Source: Berkiella sp050247135 (GTDB taxonomy: Bacteria; Pseudomonadota; Gammaproteobacteria; Berkiellales; Berkiellaceae). Taken from it: 64,000 bases of DNA. The translations under genes and the position numbers were made by a program. The first letter of the stretch is position 1. Each line of letters starts with the position of its first letter. The notes under the pieces are model-generated. The model saw only the letters and a list, made by a program, of their open reading frames with translations. It ran no database searches and was not told where the DNA came from. The stretch is from positions 7,391-71,390 of the forward strand of contig JBFWUT010000013.1 in assembly GCA_050247135.1 (NCBI GenBank). Reading direction: 5' to 3'. This document shows positions 45,248 to 53,586 of the stretch, in pieces.

Positions 45248-47092
45248 TTGAGTACCACAATCCTAGGGATTTCTGCGTTTTACCACGACAGTGCGGCCGC
45301 TCTTGTGCAAGATGGGAAAATCATCAGCTCTGCCCAAGAAGAGCGTTTTACCCGTAAAAAGCACGATCCTGCATTCCCTGCTTGTGCCATCGCTTATTGC
45401 TTAAAAGAAGCAGGACTCACACTCAAGCAAGTGGATTATGTGGTCTTTTATGACAAGCCGCTGGTAAAATTTGAACGACTTTTAGAAACCTATCTAGCTT
45501 TTGCGCCACGTGGCTTTCGTTCCTTTTTGCAGGCAATGCCCATTTGGATGAAAGAAAAATTATTTTTAAAAGATCTTTTAAAAAAATCCTTGGCAACGCT
45601 CGGTGGGCTATCCAAAAAAGAACTGCCACCGCTGTTGTTCACTGAACATCATCAGGCTCACGCTGCATCCGCCTTTTTCCCCAGTCCCTTCGAACGTGCC
45701 GCTGTCTTATGTTTGGATGGCGTAGGCGAATGGGCCACCAGTTCAGTTTGGTTAGGTAATCAAAACAAACTAGAATTAGCCTGGGAACTGGATTTTCCCC
45801 ACTCGCTGGGATTGCTTTATTCTGCCTTCACCTATTATACCGGCTTTAAAGTGAACTCCGGTGAATATAAATTGATGGGTTTAGCGCCTTATGGCGAACC
45901 CAAATACGCTGACTTAATCCTTGATAACCTAATGGATTTAAAAGACGACGGTACCTTCCGTCTCGACATGCGCTATTTTAATTACCCCACCGGCCTGACC
46001 ATGACCAACGAACGGTTTAATGAACTGTTTGGTGGGCCCCCTCGTCAAAGCGAATCAACGATCAGTCAGCGCGAAATGGATATCGCCAGCTCCATACAGT
46101 GTGTTACCGAAAAAATCGTGTTGCGCTTAGCGCGCACGGTCAAAAAAGAATTAAATACCGACTATCTCTGCTTGGCTGGCGGCGTTGCGCTCAATTGTGT
46201 CGCGAACGGCAAAATTCATAAAGAAAAAATCTTTAAAGATATTTTTGTACAGCCTGCTGCTGGTGATGCCGGCGGTGCTTTAGGGGCAGCGCTTAGTGTC
46301 TGGTATGAATATCTACAAAACAAACGCATTCCAGATGCTCACGACAGCATGCAAGGCAGTTATCTGGGGCCTCGCTTTAGTAATGCGGAGATCGTCAAAT
46401 ATCTCGATAGTATTCAGGCCAAATATCATTTCTTTGACGATGATACTTTACTGCCTCATGTGGCCGAGCTCTTAGCAAACGAAAACGTTATTGGCTGGTT
46501 CCAAGGGCGCATGGAGTTTGGTCCTCGTGCTTTAGGCGGTCGCTCTATCATTGGCGATGCCAGAAGCCCGAAAATGCAATCGATTATGAATTTAAAAATT
46601 AAATATCGTGAGTCATTTAGACCTTTCGCGCCGGTTGTTAAGTACGACAAAGTGAGCGACTGGTTTGATTTTGAAGGCATTAGTCCCTATATGCTGATGG
46701 TCGCGCCGATTAAAGAAAATCACCGCTTGGATATGACGAATGAGCAACAGCAGCTTTTTGGTATTGAAAAACTCAATGTGCCTCGCTCGATGTTGCCGGC
46801 CATTACGCATGTCGACTATTCGGCAAGATTGCAAACGGTACATCCGCAAACCAACCCACGCTTTTATGGATTATTAAACGAATTTGAAAAGCAAACAGCG
46901 TGCCCCGTATTAATCAATACTTCATTTAATGTCAGAGGGGAGCCCATCGTGCATTCTATGGAAGATGCCTATCGGTGCTTTATGCGTACTGAAATGGACT
47001 ACCTGATTCTAGAAAATCTAGTACTAGCTAAAAAAGAACAACCTGCCTGGCAAGAAACCACTCGCTGGCAAGAAGAATTTGCACTCGATTAA
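45248..47092 (+). CDS. Carbamoyltransferase (NodU/CmcH family)
   Basis: A 614-residue O-carbamoyltransferase that transfers carbamoyl from carbamoyl phosphate, via a carbamoyl-adenylate, to a sugar or other hydroxyl. Kae1-like N-terminal part: ILGISAFYHDSAAALVQDGK, SAQEERFTRKKHD and the metal-binding EHHQAHAASAFF. Then CLDGVGEWATSS and LCLAGGVALNCVANGKI. The C-terminal YrdC-like part has FQGRMEFGPRALGGRSII and CPVLINTSFNVRGEPIV. The start is TTG at 45248 with AAGGAG at 45237-45242. It heads a plus-strand operon with SxtJ, DUF5989, SGNH hydrolase and GNAT genes. Confidence 0.93.
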   Translation: MSTTILGISAFYHDSAAALVQDGKIISSAQEERFTRKKHDPAFPACAIAYCLKEAGLTLKQVDYVVFYDKPLVKFERLLETYLAFAPRGFRSFLQAMPIWMKEKLFLKDLLKKSLATLGGLSKKELPPLLFTEHHQAHAASAFFPSPFERAAVLCLDGVGEWATSSVWLGNQNKLELAWELDFPHSLGLLYSAFTYYTGFKVNSGEYKLMGLAPYGEPKYADLILDNLMDLKDDGTFRLDMRYFNYPTGLTMTNERFNELFGGPPRQSESTISQREMDIASSIQCVTEKIVLRLARTVKKELNTDYLCLAGGVALNCVANGKIHKEKIFKDIFVQPAAGDAGGALGAALSVWYEYLQNKRIPDAHDSMQGSYLGPRFSNAEIVKYLDSIQAKYHFFDDDTLLPHVAELLANENVIGWFQGRMEFGPRALGGRSIIGDARSPKMQSIMNLKIKYRESFRPFAPVVKYDKVSDWFDFEGISPYMLMVAPIKENHRLDMTNEQQQLFGIEKLNVPRSMLPAITHVDYSARLQTVHPQTNPRFYGLLNEFEKQTACPVLINTSFNVRGEPIVHSMEDAYRCFMRTEMDYLILENLVLAKKEQPAWQETTRWQEEFALD

Positions 47093-47103
47093 GGACGCTA
47101 TAA

Positions 47104-47499
47104 ATGAATACGGTGAACACCATCGAACTGCGAAAATTTGGCCTTATCCTATCCTGTGTTTTCATGGGAGCCTTTGGTTTTTTATTGCCTATACTTCTTA
47201 ACAAAGCCATTCCTACCTGGCCTTGGATTGTGGGCACGCTTATTTTTGTCCCAACCATGGTAAAACCTGACTGGCTTAAAGTGATCTATCACCCTTGGAT
47301 GAAACTCGGTCATATTTTAGGTTGGGTGAATACCCGCATTATCCTGGGCGTAATCTTTTTTGCACTCATTACGCCTATCGGACTTATTCGCCGGTTACTA
47401 GGAAATGATCCGCTAGGTTTAACGTTTGATCAGAAAGCAACCACATATCGAACGATAATACCTTCACAAGGTATTAAACACATGGAGAACCCCTTCTAA
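47104..47499 (+). CDS. SxtJ-family membrane protein
   Basis: A 131-residue protein with three or four hydrophobic helices. It has the SxtJ-type features RKFGLILSCVFMGAFGFLLP, a WMKLGHILGWVNTRIILGV helix and PIGLIRRLLGNDPLGL. SxtJ-like proteins regularly accompany NodU-type carbamoyltransferases; their own role is unknown, and a membrane scaffold for the carbamoylation step is plausible. It starts 11 bases after the carbamoyltransferase stop, and its last base is the first base of the DUF5989 start codon. Confidence 0.85.
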   Translation: MNTVNTIELRKFGLILSCVFMGAFGFLLPILLNKAIPTWPWIVGTLIFVPTMVKPDWLKVIYHPWMKLGHILGWVNTRIILGVIFFALITPIGLIRRLLGNDPLGLTFDQKATTYRTIIPSQGIKHMENPF

Positions 47500-47651
47500 T
47501 GATGGAATTAATGATTGATCTCTGGCACTTTTTGCGTGTCAGAAAAAAATTCTGGCTATTGCCTATTATTTCTTTTTTAGCCTTATTAGGTGCCTTGGTG
47601 GTTCTTACCCAAGGTTCGGCAATTGCCCCTTTCATTTACACATTATTTTAA
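47499..47651 (+). CDS. DUF5989-family 50-residue membrane protein
   Basis: A short gene whose ATG overlaps the SxtJ stop by one base (TAATG). The protein has a basic N-terminal segment with DLWHFLRVRKKFWLLP, one transmembrane helix (IISFLALLGALVVLTQG) and ends SAIAPFIYTLF, the hallmark C-terminus of DUF5989. This family is almost always found between SxtJ and a carbamoyltransferase or SGNH gene, which fits here. No function is known. Confidence 0.88.
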   Translation: MMELMIDLWHFLRVRKKFWLLPIISFLALLGALVVLTQGSAIAPFIYTLF

Positions 47652-47654
47652 CCT

Positions 47655-48632
47655 ATGAAAAAAACAATGTTTGAAAAGCACGCCAAGCTCACCATAGCTT
47701 GCGTGCTTGTTTTCTTAGGTGTTATAGGGTGCATTGCCTTGGAATATACTGCGGGCCATTTTTTTGGCCTGGGTAAGCCCGTTATTTATGACTCTCACCC
47801 AGTTTATGGTTATCGCCCTCAACCAAATCAAAACGTAATGCGTAATCACAACGTTGCCGTCAATATCAATAACCTGGGATTACGCGCAATGAACGATTGG
47901 GATCCTAACCCTCACCATAAGGTGCTCTTTTTAGGTGACTCTGTAACATACGGTGGAAGCTATATTAGCAACGAGCAATTATTTTCCACTCTGGCAATAT
48001 CACCCTTCCCTGATTATCAAAGCGGTAATGCTGGTGTTAATGGCTGGGGTGTGAACAATGTTTGCGCGCTTGTGCAAGAAATGTCCTTTTTACCGGCAGA
48101 TATTTATGTCAGCGTTTTCCCAGAGGGCGACTTTTATCGTGGCTTGTCCCGTATCGGTGGCCAACCCTTTTGGACCCGACCACCCCGCTTTGCCTTAGAA
48201 GAACTCTTTCACTATTTCGTATATAAAATTCAGTTAAGGCAAATGCCTGCAAGACACTTTTATTTGCTCCCTGAAGCAGATAAAACCCATATCGCAAACA
48301 TTGCTGTCAAAAATTTAAAAGCCATGGATGATTTTTTAAACCAACAAGGTAAAATTCATCTTATTTACATCTCACCAAGCGTTCAACAAATTGTTGACCA
48401 TCAAAGTGAAAATGTCGCTCTAAGGCAGCTATTCCATGAACATCAGCTTGATGTCATTTATTTGAAAGATCGTCTAAAGGACACACCAGCAGAAATAGGA
48501 AAGACCTACTTTCACGATAATATTCATTTATCGATTAAAGGCCACCAGGAATGGGCAAAAATGATTGAACCCGATTTAAAACAAGCTATTAGCAGGCAAG
48601 AGCAGTTTTCCTATGAAAATAAAAATTCGTAA
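47655..48632 (+). CDS. SGNH/GDSL hydrolase-like protein, membrane-anchored
   Basis: A 325-residue protein with an N-terminal hydrophobic anchor (LTIACVLVFLGVIGCIALEY). The SGNH block I motif is VLFLGDSVTYGGSY (nucleophile Ser near residue 99) and the C-terminal catalytic pair is in HDNIHLSIKGHQEW (Asp-x-x-His). It would act in the periplasm as an esterase or acyltransferase on a glycan. Coming directly after DUF5989 by 3 bases, it belongs to the carbamoyltransferase cassette. Its end overlaps the GNAT gene by 20 bases. Confidence 0.82.
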   Translation: MKKTMFEKHAKLTIACVLVFLGVIGCIALEYTAGHFFGLGKPVIYDSHPVYGYRPQPNQNVMRNHNVAVNINNLGLRAMNDWDPNPHHKVLFLGDSVTYGGSYISNEQLFSTLAISPFPDYQSGNAGVNGWGVNNVCALVQEMSFLPADIYVSVFPEGDFYRGLSRIGGQPFWTRPPRFALEELFHYFVYKIQLRQMPARHFYLLPEADKTHIANIAVKNLKAMDDFLNQQGKIHLIYISPSVQQIVDHQSENVALRQLFHEHQLDVIYLKDRLKDTPAEIGKTYFHDNIHLSIKGHQEWAKMIEPDLKQAISRQEQFSYENKNS

Positions 48633-49080
48633 AGTTACCTTATGCGATGTCAAACCACTACTACCCTTAATTTCTCAATTGGGCTACCCTATTTCTGAAG
48701 AACAATTAATCGCTCGCCTAGCGCTATATCAGGGTTACAATGATGCTGCGTGGGTTGCCATGCTAGACGATAAAATGATTGGCGCAGTTGCTGTGCATAT
48801 TTATGATCTGTTTCATTGTACTGAGCGCTATGCCAAAATTATTAGCTTAGTGGTTGATAAGCCCTATCGACGAATGGGTATTGGTAAGCAATTATTAAGC
48901 TATGCTGAGCGCTTTGCCATCGAAAAAGACTGCGGCGTATTAGAACTCACCAGCAGCCTCAAGCGATTAAAATATGGCTCACATGATTTTTACGATAAAC
49001 GTGGCTATAAAAACGACGGTGAATTTGAATCACGGTATTTCAGAAAATTTTTAAAGCCCAAAGAAGGACCGCACGTTTAA
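48613..49080 (+). CDS. GNAT-family N-acetyltransferase
   Basis: A 155-residue acetyltransferase. The acetyl-CoA site is AKIISLVVDKPYRRMGIGKQLLSYAE given here in part as VVDKPYRRMGIGKQLL (R/Q-x-x-G-x-G/A), and motif B follows with GVLELTSSLKR and HDFYDKRGY. The substrate is unknown. It overlaps the SGNH gene by 20 bases and so is translated from the same mRNA as the carbamoyltransferase cassette. Confidence 0.85.
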   Translation: MKIKIRKVTLCDVKPLLPLISQLGYPISEEQLIARLALYQGYNDAAWVAMLDDKMIGAVAVHIYDLFHCTERYAKIISLVVDKPYRRMGIGKQLLSYAERFAIEKDCGVLELTSSLKRLKYGSHDFYDKRGYKNDGEFESRYFRKFLKPKEGPHV

Positions 49081-49081
49081 T

Positions 49082-49477
49082 ATGATAAGCTTCGTGACGA
49101 ATAGTTTGAGAACAGCAAGAAATGGTATCGCATCGGCTAGCAACCGCCTATATCACCGTTTGCAAAATGTTTTGCGATTTATCATTGATTCTATCATCGA
49201 TGGTTTTCAAACCGGACAACATTATTTGCAGGATAGCGCCAGTAACGCCTGGCGGGGCATCACTGGAAGCCGACTTGCCAACAGCCTATCAAACCACATC
49301 CCAGACCGTGTGCAGAATGCACCGCATTTTGTTGTCACCCAAGCGGCACGCCCTGTCAATTGGCTATGGACTCATGCCCAACAAGCGAGTGCCCCCTTTC
49401 GACCTGCTCCTTACATGTCGCCAATCCCTGATAGTGTGCCAACGCCTGCAACACAAAGACCCAACCCAGCAGGCTAA
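49082..49477 (+). CDS. Hypothetical 131-residue protein
   Basis: An ORF beginning one base after the GNAT stop, with several Ser/Asn/Arg-rich helices (NSLRTARNGIASASNRLYHR) and a Pro-rich end (SPIPDSVPTPATQRPNPAG). I recognise no family, signal peptide or membrane segment. A competing ORF of 136 codons in the next frame (49122-49532) makes the reading frame choice less certain. The position at the end of the operon supports this frame. It may not be a real gene. Confidence 0.4.
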   Translation: MISFVTNSLRTARNGIASASNRLYHRLQNVLRFIIDSIIDGFQTGQHYLQDSASNAWRGITGSRLANSLSNHIPDRVQNAPHFVVTQAARPVNWLWTHAQQASAPFRPAPYMSPIPDSVPTPATQRPNPAG

Positions 49478-49644
49478 TTTGCCTAGGCCCAGTACGCCAC
49501 TGGTTACCACATCATCATTTATAAGCTATTGATTCTCCTATCTAACGCTCTGAACGTTAGCAAATCAGACAAGTGAGCATACATCAGTCAAATGCGCTTT
49601 TGGGTGTCCTATTTCCTGTGCAAGTATTTTAAGCCAATAATTTC

Positions 49645-49687
49645 ATACCCCATAGGGTATATTTTCGATTTTATACCTGTGGGGTAT
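49645..49687. promoter_or_regulatory. Two palindromic operator-like sites (CsoR/CstR type)
   Basis: ATACCCCATAGGGTAT (49645-49660) and ATACCTGTGGGGTAT (49673-49687), centres about 27 bases apart. The half-site ATACCC/GGGTAT around a short centre is the kind of operator bound by CsoR/CstR/RcnR-family metal or sulfur sensors. They precede the DUF3302-HlyD operon by about 85 bases. A TATACT-like box follows near 49723. No such regulator gene is visible in the window. The rest of 49478-49770 holds no supported gene. Confidence 0.5.
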
Positions 49688-49770
49688 AACGTGAATATGC
49701 AAGTCAGCAAACAAACCACCGCTATACTATATAAAGGAGTGAGTGCGATTTATCGAAGGCTAACAAGGAT

Positions 49771-50187
49771 ATGTTGGATTACTTTGCGCTGGGTTTATTA
49801 TTTTTTGTCGGCTTTGTGCTGTTTTACGGCATTATTGCTATTCATGATATTCCCTATGAGATGGCCAAAGCCCGCAAACATCCTCAGCAAGATGCCATTC
49901 ATGTCGCCGGTTGGATCAGCCTCTTCACCTTGCATGTTATGTGGCCCTTCTTATGGATCTGGGCAACCTTATATCGAGAAGATAGGGGCTGGGGTTTTAT
50001 CCAAGAACCCGCCGTTGATCCCAAAGTAGTGCTGCTTGAAAATCAGATCCAGCAATTACAAAATCAACTGAGCCTTTCAAATCAACATCATCAGCAATTT
50101 TCACAGCTTACAAAACAATTACATGAATTGGAGTCTAAACTTATTTTGCTTGAAAAAGCCAGCACTGACCAAGGCAACAAGGGGTAG
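49771..50187 (+). CDS. DUF3302 membrane protein (YiaW-like)
   Basis: A 138-residue protein with two transmembrane helices (YFALGLLFFVGFVLFYGIIA and HVAGWISLFTLHVMWPFLW) linked by the DUF3302 signature HDIPYEMAKARKHPQQDAI. A Gln-rich coiled-coil C-terminus follows (about residues 90-138). In E. coli, YiaW (DUF3302) precedes YiaV, an HlyD protein; the same pair occurs here, 6 bases apart. The preceding ribosome site is AAGGAT. A role in assembling or guiding the HlyD partner is inference. Confidence 0.88.
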   Translation: MLDYFALGLLFFVGFVLFYGIIAIHDIPYEMAKARKHPQQDAIHVAGWISLFTLHVMWPFLWIWATLYREDRGWGFIQEPAVDPKVVLLENQIQQLQNQLSLSNQHHQQFSQLTKQLHELESKLILLEKASTDQGNKG

Positions 50188-50193
50188 AGCAAT

Positions 50194-51153
50194 ATGGATT
50201 TACTACTTATCCTCACTTACACCGCTCTTTGTGTGGCCATTTTTAAGCTATTTCGTATTCCCTTAACCAAGTGGACTGTTCCCACAGCGGTACTTGGCGG
50301 CATTCTACTGATAGGCGCGCTCTTAGCCTTAATGAATTATAACCATCCCTATTCAGAAATGAGCCGAGAATATTTTGTGACCACCCAAGTGGTACCTACC
50401 GTGACAGGCCGCGTTATTGATGTACCGGTCAAAGCAAATGTTCCTCTTAAAAAAGGCGATATTTTATTTCAAATTGATCCACAACCTTTCAAGAATCGCC
50501 TGGCATCATTAGAAGCCCAATTGATTTCTGCACAAAGCGATTTAAAAAGAGCCAATGAACTGGTGGCAAAAAATGCTTTACCTATAAGAGATCGCGACTT
50601 AGCCCAGGCTAAATTTGATCAACTCACCGCAGAAAAAGCCAACGCAGTTTATGATTTAGAACAAACCACTGTCAGAGCAGCGATGGATGGCTATGTAACA
50701 CAAATCATTGTCCGCCCTGGAATGATGGCAACCTCTATTCCTTTGCGGCCCTTAATGATTTTTGTTCACAAGGAAAAACAATATTTTGTTGGCTGGTTCA
50801 GACAAAATAGTTTATTACGTCTCACTGTTGATGATGAGGCTGAAGTGATTTTCGATGCTGTACCGGGTGTGATATTTAAAGCAAAAGTGAGTCAGGTGCT
50901 TTCTGTTCTCGCAGAAGGACAAACCACTGCGACAGGTGATTTAATCCAAGCACAAAATTTTCATCAACCCGGTCGCGTTCCGGTGATGATTGAAATACAT
51001 GATCCCAAATTTAGTCAGTATGAAAATATGATTCCAGGTGGCGCCGCCGGGCAATCCGCCGTATATAGCAAACATTTTCATCATGTGGCTATCATGCGTA
51101 AAATTTTACTGCGAATGGCTTCTTGGATGAATTATCTATTTCCCTTTCATTAG
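50194..51153 (+). CDS. HlyD-family membrane fusion protein (YiaV-like)
   Basis: A 319-residue periplasmic adaptor with an N-terminal membrane anchor (two hydrophobic helices, to about residue 48). The lipoyl-like domain is VVPTVTGRVIDVPVKANVPL with LKKGDILFQIDPQPFKNRL, followed by a helical hairpin (about 100-150, ERANELVAK-like) and a beta-barrel (DGYVTQIIVRPGM). Such adaptors serve tripartite efflux or export systems, but no transporter or TolC gene is adjacent. It forms an operon with the DUF3302 gene, and its stop overlaps the convergent gene by 4 bases. Confidence 0.87.
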   Translation: MDLLLILTYTALCVAIFKLFRIPLTKWTVPTAVLGGILLIGALLALMNYNHPYSEMSREYFVTTQVVPTVTGRVIDVPVKANVPLKKGDILFQIDPQPFKNRLASLEAQLISAQSDLKRANELVAKNALPIRDRDLAQAKFDQLTAEKANAVYDLEQTTVRAAMDGYVTQIIVRPGMMATSIPLRPLMIFVHKEKQYFVGWFRQNSLLRLTVDDEAEVIFDAVPGVIFKAKVSQVLSVLAEGQTTATGDLIQAQNFHQPGRVPVMIEIHDPKFSQYENMIPGGAAGQSAVYSKHFHHVAIMRKILLRMASWMNYLFPFH

Positions 51154-52265
51154 TGATTTTCTAGCACGTGAAGCGACAATGAGCGTCGCTCTTTAAACAT
51201 CATCACGGCTAAGATCACGGCGAACGCTACCATCATCATGAAACGGTTCGGGATCCCCCAGGTGATATACATTGCGCCAGCATAGGCAAGGAGCAGCCAT
51301 TCTTGCTTTTGAGTCCATTGATATTTGGCACTCACCCATCCTGCGATAAGATATAAACAGATGATCCCTTGCAAACTTAAGCGTGTTAAATTATTGCCTG
51401 TCATGTGGTATGCCAATAGCGGCTGACCTGCGGTAATGGCAATATAAAGGGTCATGTGCCAATAACGCCATAAGGCTTGAATCATGGGCTTGGCTAATAG
51501 TACTAGCAAGGGCAACAAGGGGATAAACAACTCGAGTATTTTAGAATCAGTAAGCACAAACCATAGATGTGATGGTGTAAAATAGCCCTCTGGTGGCTGA
51601 AGCAGTGCACTGAAAGTCGATGTCGCATGATAATAACTTTGCAACATCCCATAGCAAACTGCCAAAGTTCCGGCATAAAGTAACTGTCGAGTCTGTTTAG
51701 ACTGCACGTAACAATATAGTAGCGAGCACTCACCCAAAATAAATAGGTTTTGCCTTACTAAAATACCAACCAAGGATAATAATAATAATGTCTTAGTTCG
51801 TTGAAGCATGGAACAGTAAACCATGAAGACGATCAAGGGATAAGTCCACATGTCACAGGATTGATAAACCAATTTTAAAGGCATGATAATAATAGGATGG
51901 GCAGCTAGGCAAAGTAACGTAAAACTTAAGGCCAGGATTGGCTTCAGGTTGACCCTTCGCAAAAACCAAAAAGTTATCATGCCAAAAGCCATGTATCCGG
52001 TCACTGATAACAAACGAAAAGCCAGTTCAAGCGGTAATCCGAATCTTTCAAGCATTCCTGCAATCAGTGATGGCAATACCCGCATGGCGTGATGTCCGGC
52101 AACATCAGGAGTATAAAAAATAGACTCGGCCATCGCGATATAGGAGTTACAATCAAAATCCGCTGGACAGGGTCTCGTTCGACAGAAAATACCCCTTAGT
52201 AAGGTTATCAGTAGAATGGCTCCGTAACAGACTTTATTTGATAACTTATTTGATAGCCACTGCAT
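51150..52265 (-). CDS. Polytopic membrane protein, possible GT-C-like glycan enzyme
   Basis: A 371-residue protein with about nine to ten hydrophobic helices. The first periplasmic loop contains RTRPCPADFDCNSYIAMAES, where the acidic residues resemble the catalytic loop of GT-C enzymes, but no clear family signature is seen. It could also be a polymerase- or flippase-like component. It is the last gene of a minus-strand operon 54350-51150, overlaps the methyltransferase gene by 20 bases, and converges on the HlyD gene. Confidence 0.6.
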   Translation of the reverse strand: MQWLSNKLSNKVCYGAILLITLLRGIFCRTRPCPADFDCNSYIAMAESIFYTPDVAGHHAMRVLPSLIAGMLERFGLPLELAFRLLSVTGYMAFGMITFWFLRRVNLKPILALSFTLLCLAAHPIIIMPLKLVYQSCDMWTYPLIVFMVYCSMLQRTKTLLLLSLVGILVRQNLFILGECSLLYCYVQSKQTRQLLYAGTLAVCYGMLQSYYHATSTFSALLQPPEGYFTPSHLWFVLTDSKILELFIPLLPLLVLLAKPMIQALWRYWHMTLYIAITAGQPLLAYHMTGNNLTRLSLQGIICLYLIAGWVSAKYQWTQKQEWLLLAYAGAMYITWGIPNRFMMMVAFAVILAVMMFKERRSLSLHVLENH

Positions 52266-52806
52266 GCAAATTCATACCCATTTGAAAGCGTTTTACCGTA
52301 AATTGAGTAAAGCCTACTTTTTGTAAATAACGCTCTAATAATTTTTTGGAAAAATAAATTTTATGATCACGAATTTCTGCTTCGTTGATCCATTTTAACT
52401 TATAAGCTAATAATTCTAATACCGGCTTAGCTGCTGTGCTCGGCGTGGTTAACACCAACACACCGCCCTGGCGCAGCACGCGGTAAATTTCATGCAGATT
52501 GAACAAGGGTTGCTCTAAATGCTCGATATTTGCTAATGAGCTAATAAAATCTACGGAACCAGAAGGGATTGGCAGCTCTTTATTTAAATCTGCTGCGATA
52601 ATCCGCTGATCACTTTTAACATCTATCCCATACGCTTCATATCCTTGCTCATTCAGCATCGAGACTAATGAGCCTGAGCCACAACCTAAATCAAAGCATT
52701 GTTTAATATGGCTGAATTGCTTTAACGTTTTGAAAACCCGACTATAACGGTATTGCGTTAAGAATTTATCAAATGCTTGGGTGGGGGTAAAATATTCACT
52801 GCGCAT
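52246..52806 (-). CDS. Class I SAM-dependent methyltransferase
   Basis: A compact 186-residue methyltransferase_11 protein: motif I CFDLGCGSGSLVSMLNEQGY, then YGIDVKSDQRIIAADL, FISSLANIEHLEQP and IYRVLRQGGVLVLTTPS. It is likely to methylate a sugar or lipid-linked intermediate; the target cannot be read from the sequence. It overlaps the downstream membrane-protein gene by 20 bases and lies 9 bases after the FkbM methyltransferase. Confidence 0.85.
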   Translation of the reverse strand: MRSEYFTPTQAFDKFLTQYRYSRVFKTLKQFSHIKQCFDLGCGSGSLVSMLNEQGYEAYGIDVKSDQRIIAADLNKELPIPSGSVDFISSLANIEHLEQPLFNLHEIYRVLRQGGVLVLTTPSTAAKPVLELLAYKLKWINEAEIRDHKIYFSKKLLERYLQKVGFTQFTVKRFQMGMNLHAVAIK

Positions 52807-52815
52807 ATGCGATCC

Positions 52816-53586
52816 TTAGCGGTAAGCTAACAAATTATGTTTGCTGATCATTTTCATTTTAAAGCCTAAATTTTCTAGCCATCGTTGGATTAACTGATGC
52901 TCACTAGAAAAGGTTTCTAGTATAATTGCTTTAATATTGTAATGGGTTAAGAAATGCGTTGCCCCTTGCAATACTTGATGCTCGTATCCTTCCACATCAA
53001 TTTTTAATAAAAAATTAGTTTCTGCAGAAAAATGGTTTTTTTGAATGAATTCATCTAACGTTACACAGGGGACTTCTATGGCGTGTTGATTTTTCTGTAC
53101 AATGGTATTTAACGGATCGCCATCACTTAAATTACTAAAATACAAAGGCTCATTACTATTACTAACAGCTTTCGTAATAACTTGATTTTCAGGTACTCCA
53201 TTGAGTAGAAAATTCATTTTACATAAGGTTGCGGTATGAGGATGTGCTTCAAAGGCATAAAGCTGTTTCACCTTATCTAGCAACAAAATACTGTAAGCCC
53301 CTATGTTGGCACCAATATCTAAAAAAACCGAATTCTTATCTGCAAGATTGCGCAATTCAGCGACTTCCAATTGATCAGGGTGGTTCGCATAAACAAATCC
53401 TGAACAAATCCGGTTATTCGGGTAAAGAAAGATCTTCGTTCCATTAAATAGTTTTTTGCTAATAATCGTTTTGCAAAGACGTTTGTAGCCTTGGTATAAA
53501 CATGCCAGCATCAATCGATAGGGAACCAAGATAGGTGGGTTATTTTGCACGATATAGTCAAAAATATGTAAGATCTGTTTCATCAA
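52816..53586 (-). CDS. FkbM-family methyltransferase
   Basis: A 256-residue protein. SAM-binding motif NSVFLDIGANIGAYSILLLD and AFEAHPHTATLCKMNFLLNG are typical of FkbM, and the later LLKIDVEGYEHQVLQGA is the family hallmark. FkbM enzymes O-methylate sugars or macrolides, and in surface glycan loci they usually decorate the repeat unit. Its start overlaps the upstream GT2 stop by 4 bases. Confidence 0.9.
   Translation of the reverse strand: MMKQILHIFDYIVQNNPPILVPYRLMLACLYQGYKRLCKTIISKKLFNGTKIFLYPNNRICSGFVYANHPDQLEVAELRNLADKNSVFLDIGANIGAYSILLLDKVKQLYAFEAHPHTATLCKMNFLLNGVPENQVITKAVSNSNEPLYFSNLSDGDPLNTIVQKNQHAIEVPCVTLDEFIQKNHFSAETNFLLKIDVEGYEHQVLQGATHFLTHYNIKAIILETFSSEHQLIQRWLENLGFKMKMISKHNLLAYR

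Noticed and set aside
49592..50029. 145-codon ORF overlapping the DUF3302 gene
   Set aside because: It covers the operator-like palindromes and overlaps a well-supported DUF3302 gene in another frame; its protein shows no recognisable domain.
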